Made by a program: the position numbers and the translations under genes
Assembly: GCF_900100395.1 (NCBI RefSeq)
Contig: NZ_FNFB01000049.1
Location: 1-33,073, forward strand
Direction of reading: 5' to 3'
DNA length: 33,073 bases
Source: Nonomuraea maritima
GTDB taxonomy: Bacteria; Actinomycetota; Actinomycetes; Streptosporangiales; Streptosporangiaceae
The notes under the pieces: model-generated
Seen by the model: only the letters and a program-made list of their open reading frames with translations
Database searches by the model: none
What the model was told of the DNA's origin: nothing
Shown here: piece after piece, positions 1 through 7,001 of the stretch
How the letters are laid out: every line of letters begins with the position of its first letter
How positions within the stretch are numbered: the first letter of the stretch is position 1

Positions 1-279
1 AAGGCCGCCCGGTACGGCCGCACGCTCGTCAGGATCGACCGGTGGTTCCCGTCCTCGAAGCTGTGCTCTGCATGCGGGACCGCCGCCGAGTCGATGCCGC
101 TGCACGTCCGGTCGTGGTCCTGCCTGTGCGGGGCGGCCCACGACCGGGACATCAACGCAGCCAAGAATATTCTGGCCGCCGGACGGGCGGACAGGCTAAA
201 CGCCTGTGGAGGCCGGGTAAGACCATCGATCGCGGTGGCACAGGCCGACGAAACAGGAAGCCACAGAGGTGCCGCGTGA
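1..279 (+). CDS. tnpB: TnpB (IS200/IS605 or IS607 type) C-terminal part, cut by window edge
   Basis: The frame is open from base 1 and ends with TGA at 277-279. The translation carries the end of a TnpB/OrfB protein: a zinc-ribbon with CSAC and CLC cysteine pairs, followed by DRDINAAKNI, the last RuvC-like block that supplies the final catalytic aspartate in this family. TnpB is the RNA-guided nuclease carried by IS200/IS605 and IS607 elements and is related to Cas12. About 92 residues are visible; the first 300 or so lie outside the window, so whether the nuclease is intact and whether a tnpA accompanies it cannot be seen. The basic tail after the RuvC block is usual. The guide RNA of such elements normally overlaps the tnpB 3' end and the downstream terminus, here roughly 200-326. 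The gene sits inside a metallo-hydrolase gene (see 327-998). Confidence 0.9.
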   Translation, partial: KAARYGRTLVRIDRWFPSSKLCSACGTAAESMPLHVRSWSCLCGAAHDRDINAAKNILAAGRADRLNACGGRVRPSIAVAQADETGSHRGAA

Positions 280-296
280 AGCGGCACGGGCTGAAT

Positions 297-316
297 CCCC
301 GGCCTTCAGGCCGGGG
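297..316 (+). repeat. Subterminal hairpin of the IS right end
   Basis: Perfect 8-bp inverted repeat CCCCGGCC/GGCCGGGG with a 4-base TTCA loop, 17 bases after the tnpB stop. In IS200/IS605 elements this hairpin is bound by the Y1 transposase TnpA and is also the 3' part of the TnpB guide RNA. That role is from the family; the stem itself is seen directly. Confidence 0.7.
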
Positions 317-326
317 AGCGCGTCAA

Positions 327-998
327 CTGACCAAGACACGCGGACCGGCGGTGCGCGAGGACCTGCTGGGGCCGGTCGACGTGGTGCTCGTCAGCCACGA
401 CGCGCATCCCGACAACCTCGACGACCGGGGACGCGCCTTCGCCATCGCCGCGCCGGTGACGCTGACCGAGCCGGGCGCGGCCGTCCGGCTCGGCCCGGTG
501 GCGGTCGGTCTGGAGCCCTGGACGGCCGCCACCGTGCCGCGCCCCGACGGCGGCGGCGACCTGACCGTCCTCGCGGTCCCTGCCGTGCACGGCCCCGAGG
601 ACGGCGAGCGCGACGCCGACGGGTACGTCAACTGCGCGGTGACCGGGTTCGTCCTGTCCGGCCGCGACCTGCCCACCGTCTACGTGAGCGGCGACAACGC
701 CTCCATGCGGGCCGTGGCCGAGATCGCCCGCCGCGTCCCTGGGATCGACGCGGCGGTGCTCAACGCGGGGGCGGCCCGGGTGAGAGGCAAGTTCGGGGAA
801 CGCCCCGTGTCGATGGACGGCCGCCTGGTCGCGGCCGGCGCCGCGGTGCTGGGCGTCTCCGTCGTCGTCCCGGCGCACTACGACGGGTGGACGCACTTCA
901 CCGAGGGGCGGGCGGAGGTGGTGACGGCCTTCGACGACGCCGGCCTGTCGGCGCTGCTCCGCGTGGCCGACCACGGCTCCTGGTCGGCCCTGCGCTGA
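327..998 (+). pseudogene. Metallo-beta-lactamase-fold hydrolase, 5' part displaced by an IS
   Basis: The frame begins in mid-domain at LTKTRGPAV and runs 223 codons to TGA at 996-998. Metal-site motifs of the MBL fold are visible: SHDAHPDNLD near the start (H-x-x-H-x-D-type motif), a later VYVSGDN with the aspartate, and VVPAHYDGW near the end. Related actinobacterial proteins begin with a further 40-60 residues, which would lie on the far side of the insertion at about 326. The gene is therefore split by the IS200/IS605-type element. The open frame happens to run on upstream into the IS in a non-tnpB frame, so a hybrid protein is possible on paper but has no sensible N-terminus. The role before disruption was probably a hydrolase of unknown substrate. 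Confidence 0.75.
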
Positions 999-1010
999 GG
1001 CGGGCCGCCG

Positions 1011-1145
1011 TCAGTTCACGCAGTCCTGCGTACGCAGGGCCAGGGCCGGCTCCTCGATCGTGCCGTCCGCCGAGGCGCCGAAGGCAGCGTGGGCGCGGCG
1101 AGCGCGGGGGCCGGTGACCAGCACCGCCGCCGGAAGTTCTGGAGT
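1011..1145 (-). pseudogene. Possible remnant: C-terminal coding fragment of unknown family
   Basis: On the minus strand a frame different from the neighbouring tetR reads about 45 residues ending in ALALRTQDCVN and a TGA (complement at 1011-1013). Codons have the strong third-position G/C of real genes. There is no start codon with a ribosome site and no room for an N-terminus, because tetR stops at 1148. It may be the tail of a lost gene. I do not recognise the family, and it could be chance coding-like sequence. Confidence 0.25.
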
Positions 1146-1147
1146 GC

Positions 1148-1777
1148 TCAGGCGTCGTGCCAGGACGGACGGCGGTAGACGCCGTGCCACCAGGTCAGGG
1201 CCAGCTCGCGGGCGAACGCGGCGTCGTGCCCGGGATCGGCGCCGGTGACGTGGTCGACGAGGGCGCGCTCGCCGCCGGTGACGATCACCCTGGCGGCGCT
1301 CACCGGGTCGAGGTCGGCCGGGGCCCGGCCCGCCTCCTGCTCGGCGCGGAGCAGCCTGACCGTGAAGTCGGTGAACGGGGTCAGCTCCTTGGCCCAGAAG
1401 GCGCGCACGGTCGCGTCGTAGGCGGCGACCTCGGCGAGCGCCCTCCGGACGGCGGCGTGTTCCCGGTAGACCGCGACCACCTCCGCGAACACGTCCGTGA
1501 GGCGGTCGGGGCCGTCCGCCGGCGTCCAGGCCGAGGTGATGTCGAAGGTCGAGGACATGAGCTCGGTGGCCAGGCGGACGAGCAGGTCGATCTTGTCGCG
1601 GAAGTGGCTGTAGAAGGTCGAGCGGGCGACGCCCGCCTCGGTGGAGATCTGCTGCACGCCGAGCTCGGTGAAGGACGCACCCTTGATCAGCAGCCGCTGC
1701 GTCGCGGCCAGGATGTCGGCCTCGGCGGAGGTGGGGCGGCCGGCTTTCGCGGCACGTCGTCGGGTGATCGAGGGCAT
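1148..1777 (-). CDS. TetR/AcrR family transcriptional regulator
   Basis: 209 residues, the usual TetR length. Residues about 20-65 form the DNA-binding region, with the helix-turn-helix core ISTEAGVARSTFYSHFRDK; the rest is a helical ligand and dimer domain with no motif that tells the ligand. ATG at 1775-1777 is preceded on the minus strand by a weak GGA-type ribosome site. The gene is divergent from an aldo/keto reductase, with 146 bases between them containing a perfect palindrome (1852-1870). The likely arrangement is a repressor controlling itself and the reductase; this is inferred from layout. Sure of the family, not of the inducer. Confidence 0.9.
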   Translation of the reverse strand: MPSITRRRAAKAGRPTSAEADILAATQRLLIKGASFTELGVQQISTEAGVARSTFYSHFRDKIDLLVRLATELMSSTFDITSAWTPADGPDRLTDVFAEVVAVYREHAAVRRALAEVAAYDATVRAFWAKELTPFTDFTVRLLRAEQEAGRAPADLDPVSAARVIVTGGERALVDHVTGADPGHDAAFARELALTWWHGVYRRPSWHDA

Positions 1778-1825
1778 GTCCGCATCCTAGGGCGCTCGGA
1801 CGGGTGGCGACCGTCACGCCACACC

Positions 1826-1870
1826 GTGTCTGGACACCGTGTAGCGTAATTTCCGGACATCATGTCCGGA
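1826..1870. promoter_or_regulatory. Probable TetR operator region between tetR and aldo/keto reductase
   Basis: Bases 1852-1870 are a perfect inverted repeat, TCCGGACAT-C-ATGTCCGGA (9-bp arms, one-base spacer). Just upstream, 1826-1837 form a second smaller palindrome GTGTC-TG-GACAC, and ACCGTGT is repeated at 1823 and 1836. The position, between divergent tetR and target gene, is typical for a TetR operator. Binding is inferred. Confidence 0.65.
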
Positions 1871-1923
1871 CGTTGCGTCGGAAAAAGCGCGCGGTGAGCA
1901 TCTGCCGCGAGAAGGAGTAGCTG

Positions 1924-2964
1924 GTGAAATATCGTCTTCTGGGACGTACCGGGGTCTGGGTCTCCGAGATCTCGTTGGGCGCGATGACGTTCGGCGGCAA
2001 GGACCACCCCGTCTACCGCACCCACGGGGCACTCGGCCAGGAAGAGGTGAGCCGGCTCGTCGGGGCGGCGCTCGACGCCGGGGTCAACTTCGTCGACACC
2101 GCCGACGTCTACGCCGACGGCGAGAGCGAGGAACTGCTCGGGCGGGTGATCGGGCGGCGCCGGCGCGACGTGCTGCTCGCCACCAAACTGATCGCCCCGG
2201 TCGGGCCGGGCCCCAACGACCAGGGGCTCTCGCGGCTGCACGTCATGCGTGCCCTCGAGGACAGCCTGCGCCGGCTGGGCACCGACCACATCGACCTCTA
2301 CCAGATCCACAACCACGACCACCTGACGCCGATCGAGGAGACGCTGAGCGCGCTCGACGACGCCGTACGCCAGGGCAAGGTCCGCTACATCGGCTGCTCG
2401 AACCTGGCCGCCTGGCAGATCGCCAAGGCGCTGGGCGTCTCCGCGCTGCACGACCGGGCGGCGTTCGTCTCCGCCCAGATCCACTGGTCGCTGCTGTCGC
2501 GCGACGCCGAGCGCGAACTGGTGCCGCTGGCCGAGGACGCCGGGCTGGGCCTGACGGTGTGGCAGCCGCTGGTCGGTGGGTTCCTCACGGGCAAGTTCGA
2601 CCGGGGCGGGGCGACCGCGGAACCCGACTCGCGCCGGGCGAGGAACGGCTTCGACTTCGTGCCGTTCGACGAGGGCAAGGGGTTCGAGGTGCTCGACGTG
2701 GTGCGGGCGGTCGCCGCGCGGCACGAGGTGAGCCCCGCTCGGGTCGCGATCGCGTGGCTGCTCGCCCAGCGCGCCGTCACCAGCGTCATCGTCGGCGCCC
2801 GCAAGCTGGAGCAGCTCACCGACGACCTCGCCGCCTCCGACCTGACGCTCACCGAGCAGGACCTCACCGCCCTGGACGAGGCCACCTGGACCGCCGCCCC
2901 CTACCCCCACTGGATCCAGCAGTGGTTCGCCCCGACCAGGACCCCGGCCACCAACAACGCCTGA
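1924..2964 (+). CDS. Aldo/keto reductase
   Basis: 346 residues, full length for the aldo/keto reductase superfamily (TIM-barrel, NAD(P)H-dependent reduction of aldehydes and ketones in the cytosol). Catalytic tetrad positions are visible: Asp58 and Tyr63 in VDTADVY, Lys88 in LLATKLI, His129 in YQIHNHD. The cofactor end is also present (SVIVGARKLEQL). GTG start at 1924, with GAGAAGGAG just upstream. The N-terminal MKYRLLGRTGVWVSEISLG is typical of the YajO/IolS-like group. It is divergent from a tetR gene and ends at a hairpin terminator (2977-3005), so it is probably a single-gene unit. The substrate is unknown; stress or xenobiotic carbonyl reduction is a guess from the tetR pairing. Confidence 0.93.
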   Translation: MKYRLLGRTGVWVSEISLGAMTFGGKDHPVYRTHGALGQEEVSRLVGAALDAGVNFVDTADVYADGESEELLGRVIGRRRRDVLLATKLIAPVGPGPNDQGLSRLHVMRALEDSLRRLGTDHIDLYQIHNHDHLTPIEETLSALDDAVRQGKVRYIGCSNLAAWQIAKALGVSALHDRAAFVSAQIHWSLLSRDAERELVPLAEDAGLGLTVWQPLVGGFLTGKFDRGGATAEPDSRRARNGFDFVPFDEGKGFEVLDVVRAVAARHEVSPARVAIAWLLAQRAVTSVIVGARKLEQLTDDLAASDLTLTEQDLTALDEATWTAAPYPHWIQQWFAPTRTPATNNA

Positions 2965-2976
2965 CCGCGACACCCG

Positions 2977-3005
2977 CCCGTGGGCCCCGGCAGGGGGTCC
3001 ACGGG
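2977..3005. terminator. Hairpin terminator between convergent genes
   Basis: CCCGTGG at 2977-2983 pairs with CCACGGG at 2999-3005, and the stem continues inward through one G-T pair and four G-C pairs around a 5-base loop. It lies between the stop of the aldo/keto reductase and the stop of the convergent tetR gene, so it can serve both. Confidence 0.6.
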
Positions 3006-3032
3006 TTCGTCATGTGGGCCCGGCCCGCCGTG

Positions 3033-3617
3033 TCACCCGAAGGCGTGGACGATCTGGTCGAGGGCCCGGTCGGTGAGTTCGCGCAGGGTGCGGGTCTCGT
3101 TCTCGGCGCACCACCATTGCGTGGCGACGCGCAGCGCGGCCAGGAAGACGGCGGTGATCACCTCGGGGCTGGTGCCGGACGGCTGCTCGCGCTCGGCCAG
3201 CGCGTGGCTGAGCTCGCTCTCCAGGCGGTGCCGTCCGGCGAGTTGCCGGGCCAGCAGCGAGGGGTGCTGCAGGGCCAGCCGGGTGCGCAGGTGCAGGTCG
3301 CGGTCGGCGTCGCCGATCTCCGCGTGGTGGCTGTCCAGCGCCCCGCACAGCGCCTGCCAGGCCGTCCGCCCCACGGGCTGATCACGTACGCGCTGCACCA
3401 GGCCACGCAGGTTCTGCTCGTCGCCGTAGAGCAGGGCGTCCTCCTTGCCGGCGAAGTAGTTGGAGAACGTCCTGCGCGAGATGTTGGCGGCGTCGGCGAT
3501 CGCTTCGACGGTGACGTTGTCGAAGCCGTGCTCCAGGGTGAGCCGGAGCGCGGCTTCGTGCACCGCCTGCCGTGTTTCGGTCTTCTTGCGTTCGCGCAAC
3601 CCTGCTGTGCTGCTCAT
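3033..3617 (-). CDS. TetR family regulator of the adjacent exporter
   Basis: 194 residues when started at ATG 3615-3617 (MSSTAGLRERKKTETRQ). A longer frame upstream runs through the promoter region and lacks a ribosome site, so I reject it. Residues about 12-58 carry the TetR DNA-binding domain: TRQAVHEAALRLTLEHGFDNVTV, then helix-turn-helix IADAANISRRTFSNYFAGKE. The C-terminal half has the WWCAENE and LDQIVHAF pattern of actinobacterial TetR proteins that control MFS drug exporters. It is divergent from an MFS gene with 109 bases between, which holds a pseudo-palindrome at 3639-3654. It likely represses the exporter until a toxic ligand binds. Confidence 0.9.
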   Translation of the reverse strand: MSSTAGLRERKKTETRQAVHEAALRLTLEHGFDNVTVEAIADAANISRRTFSNYFAGKEDALLYGDEQNLRGLVQRVRDQPVGRTAWQALCGALDSHHAEIGDADRDLHLRTRLALQHPSLLARQLAGRHRLESELSHALAEREQPSGTSPEVITAVFLAALRVATQWWCAENETRTLRELTDRALDQIVHAFG

Positions 3618-3638
3618 GGTGCGGACCAGCTTACCCAA

Positions 3639-3654
3639 TGGGCATAAATGCACA
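3639..3654. promoter_or_regulatory. Candidate TetR operator in the tetR/exporter divergent region
   Basis: TGGGCATAAATGCACA is a 16-base pseudo-palindrome (GCAT-AA-ATGC core, outer TG/CA also paired, one mismatched pair). On the minus strand it overlaps a possible tetR promoter, TTGTGC-16 bases-TAAGCT, whose -10 box ends ten bases before the tetR ATG. A repressor bound here would block its own promoter. Confidence 0.5.
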
Positions 3655-3726
3655 ATGCGCAAGTTTGCTCCATGAGCATGTATGGTGTCCCAGTTGATCC
3701 ACCCTGTCCTTGATCGGAGGTTGCGC

Positions 3727-5310
3727 GTGAGCGCACAAGCGGCAGCGCCATCCACGGCGGAGCCGATGACTCACCGCCAAGTCCTCGAAGCCTTAAGTGG
3801 CTTGCTGCTCGTCCTTTTCGTCGCCATGATCAGCGCCACGATCGTCTCGGTCGCGCTGCCGCAGATCATCGGCGCTCTCGACGGAAGCCAGTCCCAGTAC
3901 ACCTGGGTCGTCACCGCGTCCCTGCTGGCATCCACGGCCTCCACCCCCATCTGGGGCAAGCTGGCCGACCTGTTCAACAAGAAGCTGCTCCTCCAGATCG
4001 CCATCGTGATCTTCATGGTCAGCTCGCTGGCCTGCGGCTTCGCCACGAACACCGGCCAGCTCATCGCCTTCCGCGCGGTCCAGGGCCTCGGCATGGGCGC
4101 CCTGCAGATCCTCACCCAGGTCGTCATCGCCGCGATGATCTCCCCCAAGGAGCGCGGCCGCTACAACGGCTACCTGGGCGCCGTCATGGCCGTCGCCACG
4201 GTCGGCGGTCCGCTGATCGGCGGTCTCATCGCCGACACCTCGTGGCTCGGCTGGCGGTGGTGCTTCTTCATCGCCGTGCCGTTCACCATCGCGGCCTTCA
4301 CGCTGCTCGCCAAGACCCTGCACCTGCCGACCACGCGTCGTGACGACGTGAGCATCGACTACTGGGGCGCCCTGCTCATCGCGGTCGGCGTGAGCGTCCT
4401 GCTCATCTGGGTGACCTTCGTCGGCAACGAGTTCGACTGGCTGTCCTGGCAGACCGCGGCCATGGTGGGCGCGGGCGTGCTGCTGCTCGCCGTGGCCACG
4501 GTCGTGGAGACGAAGGTGCGCGAGCCCGTCGTGCCGCTGCACGTCATCCGGCGCCGTACCCCGGCCCTGGCCATCCTGGCCAGCCTCGCGGTCGGCATGG
4601 CCATGTTCGGCGGTTCGGTCTTCCTCGGCCAGTACTTCCAGATCGGCCGCGGGTACGGTCCCACCGCCGCCGGTCTGCTCACCATGCCGATGATGATCGG
4701 CGTGCTGTTCTCGTCCACCATCAGCGGCCGGCTCGTGTCGAAGACCGGCAAGACGAAGCCGTACATCCTCATCGGTCTCGTCGTGCTGCTGGCCGGGTTC
4801 GGCGGGCTGGGCACGATCGACCACGAGACGTCACTCGTGCTCGTGGGGGCGTTCATGCTGCTGGTCGGCATCGGCGTCGGCATGTCGATGCAGAACCTCG
4901 TCCTCGTCATCCAGAACACCGTGCCGCTGCGGGAGATCGGCGCCGCGAGCGGCGCCGTCACGTTCTTCCGCTCGCTCGGCGGCACCGTCGGCGTCTCGGT
5001 GCTCGGCGCCATCCTGGCGAACCAGGTCGCGTCCGACATCGCCGCGGGTCTGGCCAAGGCCGGCGTCCCGGCCGGCGGGGACGGGGCCGCCGCCGGCGGC
5101 AGCCTCAACATCGCCGCGCTGCCCGAACCGATCAAGGTGATCGTCCGGGCCGCGTACGGTGACGCGACCGGCCACATCTTCCTCGTCTCGGCGGGCATCG
5201 CGGTCGTCGGCCTCGTCGCCGCGGCGTTCCTGCAGCCCGCCAGGCTGCGGGACAGCCTCGACCTGCCCGAGCAGGCCCCGAAGCAGGAGGACGCCCCCAC
5301 CCGGGCTTGA
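3727..5310 (+). CDS. DHA2-family (EmrB/QacA-like) MFS drug exporter, 14 helices
   Basis: 527 residues from GTG 3727, chosen because GGAGG lies at 3716-3720, six bases before it; an upstream ATG at 3682 has no ribosome site. The protein has the hydrophobic profile of a 14-helix proton-driven exporter. Visible DHA2 hallmarks are the first helix region with VSVALPQIIGAL, the A-motif-like GKLADLFNKK loop after helix 2, the RAVQGLGMGA region, and the motif-C-like AVATVGGPLIGGLIAD. The C-terminal tail (LDLPEQAPKQEDAPTRA) is cytoplasmic and polar. It is paired with a divergent tetR, the usual layout for inducible efflux of antibiotics or other amphiphiles. A 12-bp hairpin terminator follows. The substrate is unknown. 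Confidence 0.93.
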   Translation: MSAQAAAPSTAEPMTHRQVLEALSGLLLVLFVAMISATIVSVALPQIIGALDGSQSQYTWVVTASLLASTASTPIWGKLADLFNKKLLLQIAIVIFMVSSLACGFATNTGQLIAFRAVQGLGMGALQILTQVVIAAMISPKERGRYNGYLGAVMAVATVGGPLIGGLIADTSWLGWRWCFFIAVPFTIAAFTLLAKTLHLPTTRRDDVSIDYWGALLIAVGVSVLLIWVTFVGNEFDWLSWQTAAMVGAGVLLLAVATVVETKVREPVVPLHVIRRRTPALAILASLAVGMAMFGGSVFLGQYFQIGRGYGPTAAGLLTMPMMIGVLFSSTISGRLVSKTGKTKPYILIGLVVLLAGFGGLGTIDHETSLVLVGAFMLLVGIGVGMSMQNLVLVIQNTVPLREIGAASGAVTFFRSLGGTVGVSVLGAILANQVASDIAAGLAKAGVPAGGDGAAAGGSLNIAALPEPIKVIVRAAYGDATGHIFLVSAGIAVVGLVAAAFLQPARLRDSLDLPEQAPKQEDAPTRA

Positions 5311-5323
5311 CCTCCGCCCTCCA

Positions 5324-5358
5324 GGAAGGCCGCGCATCCCACGGGGGCGCGGCCTTCC
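5324..5358 (+). terminator. Strong hairpin terminator after the MFS gene
   Basis: Perfect 12-bp arms GGAAGGCCGCGC (5324-5335) and its complement (5347-5358) around an 11-base loop, starting 13 bases after the MFS stop. No T-run follows, as is common in actinomycetes. Confidence 0.75.
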
Positions 5359-5437
5359 GCATGGGCGGGGAAACGACGGGCAGGGGGACGTCAGCAGGGG
5401 TCAGCGAGGCGCACCCCGGACGTTCGGGGGAGGCACG

Positions 5438-5641
5438 ATGAGTGAGGTGTTCGACAGCGCGACGGCGCGACAGGCCGTTCGGGAAGGCCGCGGCGAGGCG
5501 ACGCCGCCAGAGGCGGAAGTGACGCCGATGGAGGGCGCGACGCCCGGGTTCGACGAGGGCGACGACACCGAGGGTCTCACCTTCTACGACGAGGACCCGT
5601 ACATGCGGATCAAGGAGCTCAATCCCGATGACTTCGAGTGA
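5438..5641 (+). CDS. Small acidic protein, unknown function
   Basis: 67 residues from ATG 5438, with a strong ribosome site (GGGGGAGG ending four bases before the start) and consistent high third-position G/C, so I take it as a real gene. It is very acidic (many Asp and Glu, especially EGDDTEGLTFYDEDPY and the ending NPDDFE), has no cysteine, no signal peptide and no membrane segment. It stands alone: a terminator precedes it (5324-5358) and an even stronger one follows (5647-5686), so it has its own promoter somewhere in 5359-5425. I do not recognise the family. A RiPP precursor was considered, but no modification enzyme is nearby. Other options are a small adaptor or an inhibitor of a basic partner. 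Confidence 0.65.
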   Translation: MSEVFDSATARQAVREGRGEATPPEAEVTPMEGATPGFDEGDDTEGLTFYDEDPYMRIKELNPDDFE

Positions 5642-5646
5642 GAGTC

Positions 5647-5686
5647 CGTCGAGGCCCCCGGGGCGGTCGCCCCGGGGGCCTCGACG
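5647..5686. terminator. Very strong bidirectional hairpin terminator
   Basis: Inverted repeat with 19-base arms (5647-5665 and 5668-5686) of almost pure G/C, beginning CGTCGAGGCCCCC, with two bases at the centre. It lies between the stop of the small acidic gene (plus strand) and the stop of namZ (minus strand) and can end transcription from both sides. Confidence 0.85.
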
Positions 5687-6970
5687 TCAGCGCCGGTAGA
5701 TCAGGTACTTCTCGCGCGTCCTGGCGAACGCCTTGAGCGGGCCGGCCCAGCCCGCCTCCACCGCGTCGGCGTCCTTGCCGGCGTCGATGTCGGTACGGAC
5801 CTGCGTCGAGCCGGTCAGCTTGTCGATCCAGTACGGCCGCGCCGGATCCGAGGTGTCGTAGCGCCAGGCGAAGTCGTCCGGGTAGAGCCGCTTCACCGTG
5901 ACGATCATCGCGACGCCCGTCCTGACCGGGTCGAACGCCGCCCGGTCCGTCACGTACAGCTGCACCCCGCCGCACAGCTGGTTCGCGTGCTTGGAGAACG
6001 TCGGCGTGAAGTACGCCGGACGGAACCCCGCGCCCGGCAGGCGCAGGTCGCCGAGCGCGTCCGCCCACCGGTGGTCGACGTACGGGGCGCCCACGAGCTC
6101 GAACGGCCTGGTCGTGCCGCGCCCCTCCGAGAGGTTGGTGCCCTCGAACATGCCGGTGCCGGCGTAGACGAACGCGGTGTCGACGGTCGGCATGTTCGGC
6201 GACGGCATGACCCACGGCAGGCCGCCGTCCTCGTAGGCCATGTCGCGCTTCCAGCCGCGCAGCTCCACGACCCGCAGCTCGGCCGGCTGGTCGAGGAACT
6301 CGCCGTTGAACAGTCTGGCCAGCTCGCCGACGGTCATGCCGTGCGCCTGCGCGATGGCCTCCCGGCCGACGAACGTGGCGAACTCCGGCGTCATGATCGG
6401 CCCGTACGCCCGGCGGCCGATGATCGGGTTGGGACGGTCGAGGACGACGAACCGCTTGCCGGCCGTCGCCGCCGCCTGCATGGAGTCGAACAGCGTCCAG
6501 ATGTAGGTGTAGAAGCGGGCGCCCGCGTCCTGGATGTCGAACATGACCGTGTCGACGCCCGACCTGGTGAAGATGTCCGCGAGCGCCTGACCGCTCTGCA
6601 GGTACGTGTCGTAGACCGGCAGCCCGGTCTGCTCGTCCACGTAGAAGCCCTCGGAGCCGCCGGCCTGGGCGGTGCCGCGGAAGCCGTGCTCGGGGCCGAA
6701 CACCGCGACGAGGTCGACGCGGTCGTCGGCGGCCATCACGTCCACCACGTGGCGCAGGTCAGGCAGGATGCCGGTCGGGTTGGTGACGATGCCGACCTTC
6801 TGGCCCCGTACGAGCCGGTAGTCGTCGTCCATCAGCACCTGGACGCCCGTCCGCAGCTCGCCGGGCCGCGGACGGCGGTCGTGCGCGTGGGCGGGGACGC
6901 TCAGGCCGGTGCCGGCCGCGGCGACCGCCGCGGCCGACAGCATGCCCCGCCGGGAGAGGAAGTGGCTCAT
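5687..6970 (-). CDS. namZ: Exo-beta-N-acetylmuramidase NamZ (DUF1343, GH171)
   Basis: 427 residues. The N-terminus is a twin-arginine-type signal (SRRGMLSAAAVAAAG, cleavage near AHA-H at about 29), so the enzyme is exported folded. The mature part matches DUF1343, shown in Bacillus subtilis (YbbC/NamZ) to release N-acetylmuramic acid from the non-reducing end of peptidoglycan fragments. Conserved blocks seen are KVGIVTNPTG (58-67), VFGPEHGFRG (90-99, with the family's conserved Glu94-His95), YDTY, FDIQDAGARFYTYIWT and VLDRPNPI. The start at 6970 lies 31 bases after the nagZ stop, so the two are one operon in the order nagZ-namZ, as in B. subtilis. NamZ needs NagZ to expose MurNAc ends, which fits. 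It ends at the shared terminator 5647-5686. Confidence 0.92.
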   Translation of the reverse strand: MSHFLSRRGMLSAAAVAAAGTGLSVPAHAHDRRPRPGELRTGVQVLMDDDYRLVRGQKVGIVTNPTGILPDLRHVVDVMAADDRVDLVAVFGPEHGFRGTAQAGGSEGFYVDEQTGLPVYDTYLQSGQALADIFTRSGVDTVMFDIQDAGARFYTYIWTLFDSMQAAATAGKRFVVLDRPNPIIGRRAYGPIMTPEFATFVGREAIAQAHGMTVGELARLFNGEFLDQPAELRVVELRGWKRDMAYEDGGLPWVMPSPNMPTVDTAFVYAGTGMFEGTNLSEGRGTTRPFELVGAPYVDHRWADALGDLRLPGAGFRPAYFTPTFSKHANQLCGGVQLYVTDRAAFDPVRTGVAMIVTVKRLYPDDFAWRYDTSDPARPYWIDKLTGSTQVRTDIDAGKDADAVEAGWAGPLKAFARTREKYLIYRR

Positions 6971-7001
6971 CGGTGTCGCTCCGTCCTGGGGGAGGGCCTG
7001 A

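Larger units (their letters stand above)
1..326 (+). mobile_element. Right end of an IS200/IS605-type insertion
   Basis: The element is recognised from tnpB followed by a 3' terminus of the usual kind: an 8-bp perfect stem with TTCA loop at 297-316 (CCCCGGCC/GGCCGGGG) and, ten bases on, GTCAA at 322-326. IS200/IS605 elements end in such subterminal hairpins, have no terminal inverted repeats and make no target duplication. After about 326 the sequence becomes coding for a metallo-beta-lactamase-fold protein in mid-domain, so the junction is placed there to within a few bases. The left end is outside the window. Confidence 0.75.

Noticed and set aside
42..326. N-terminus of the metallo-hydrolase reading through the IS
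   Set aside because: That frame is out of phase with tnpB, Arg/Gly-rich and without a ribosome site; it is open by composition only.
3682..3726. Upstream ATG start for the MFS exporter
   Set aside because: No ribosome site before it and the added residues fall in the promoter region; GTG 3727 has GGAGG at the right distance.
5438..5641. RiPP precursor peptide
   Set aside because: No cysteine, no leader/core boundary and no modifying enzyme, protease or dedicated transporter beside it.
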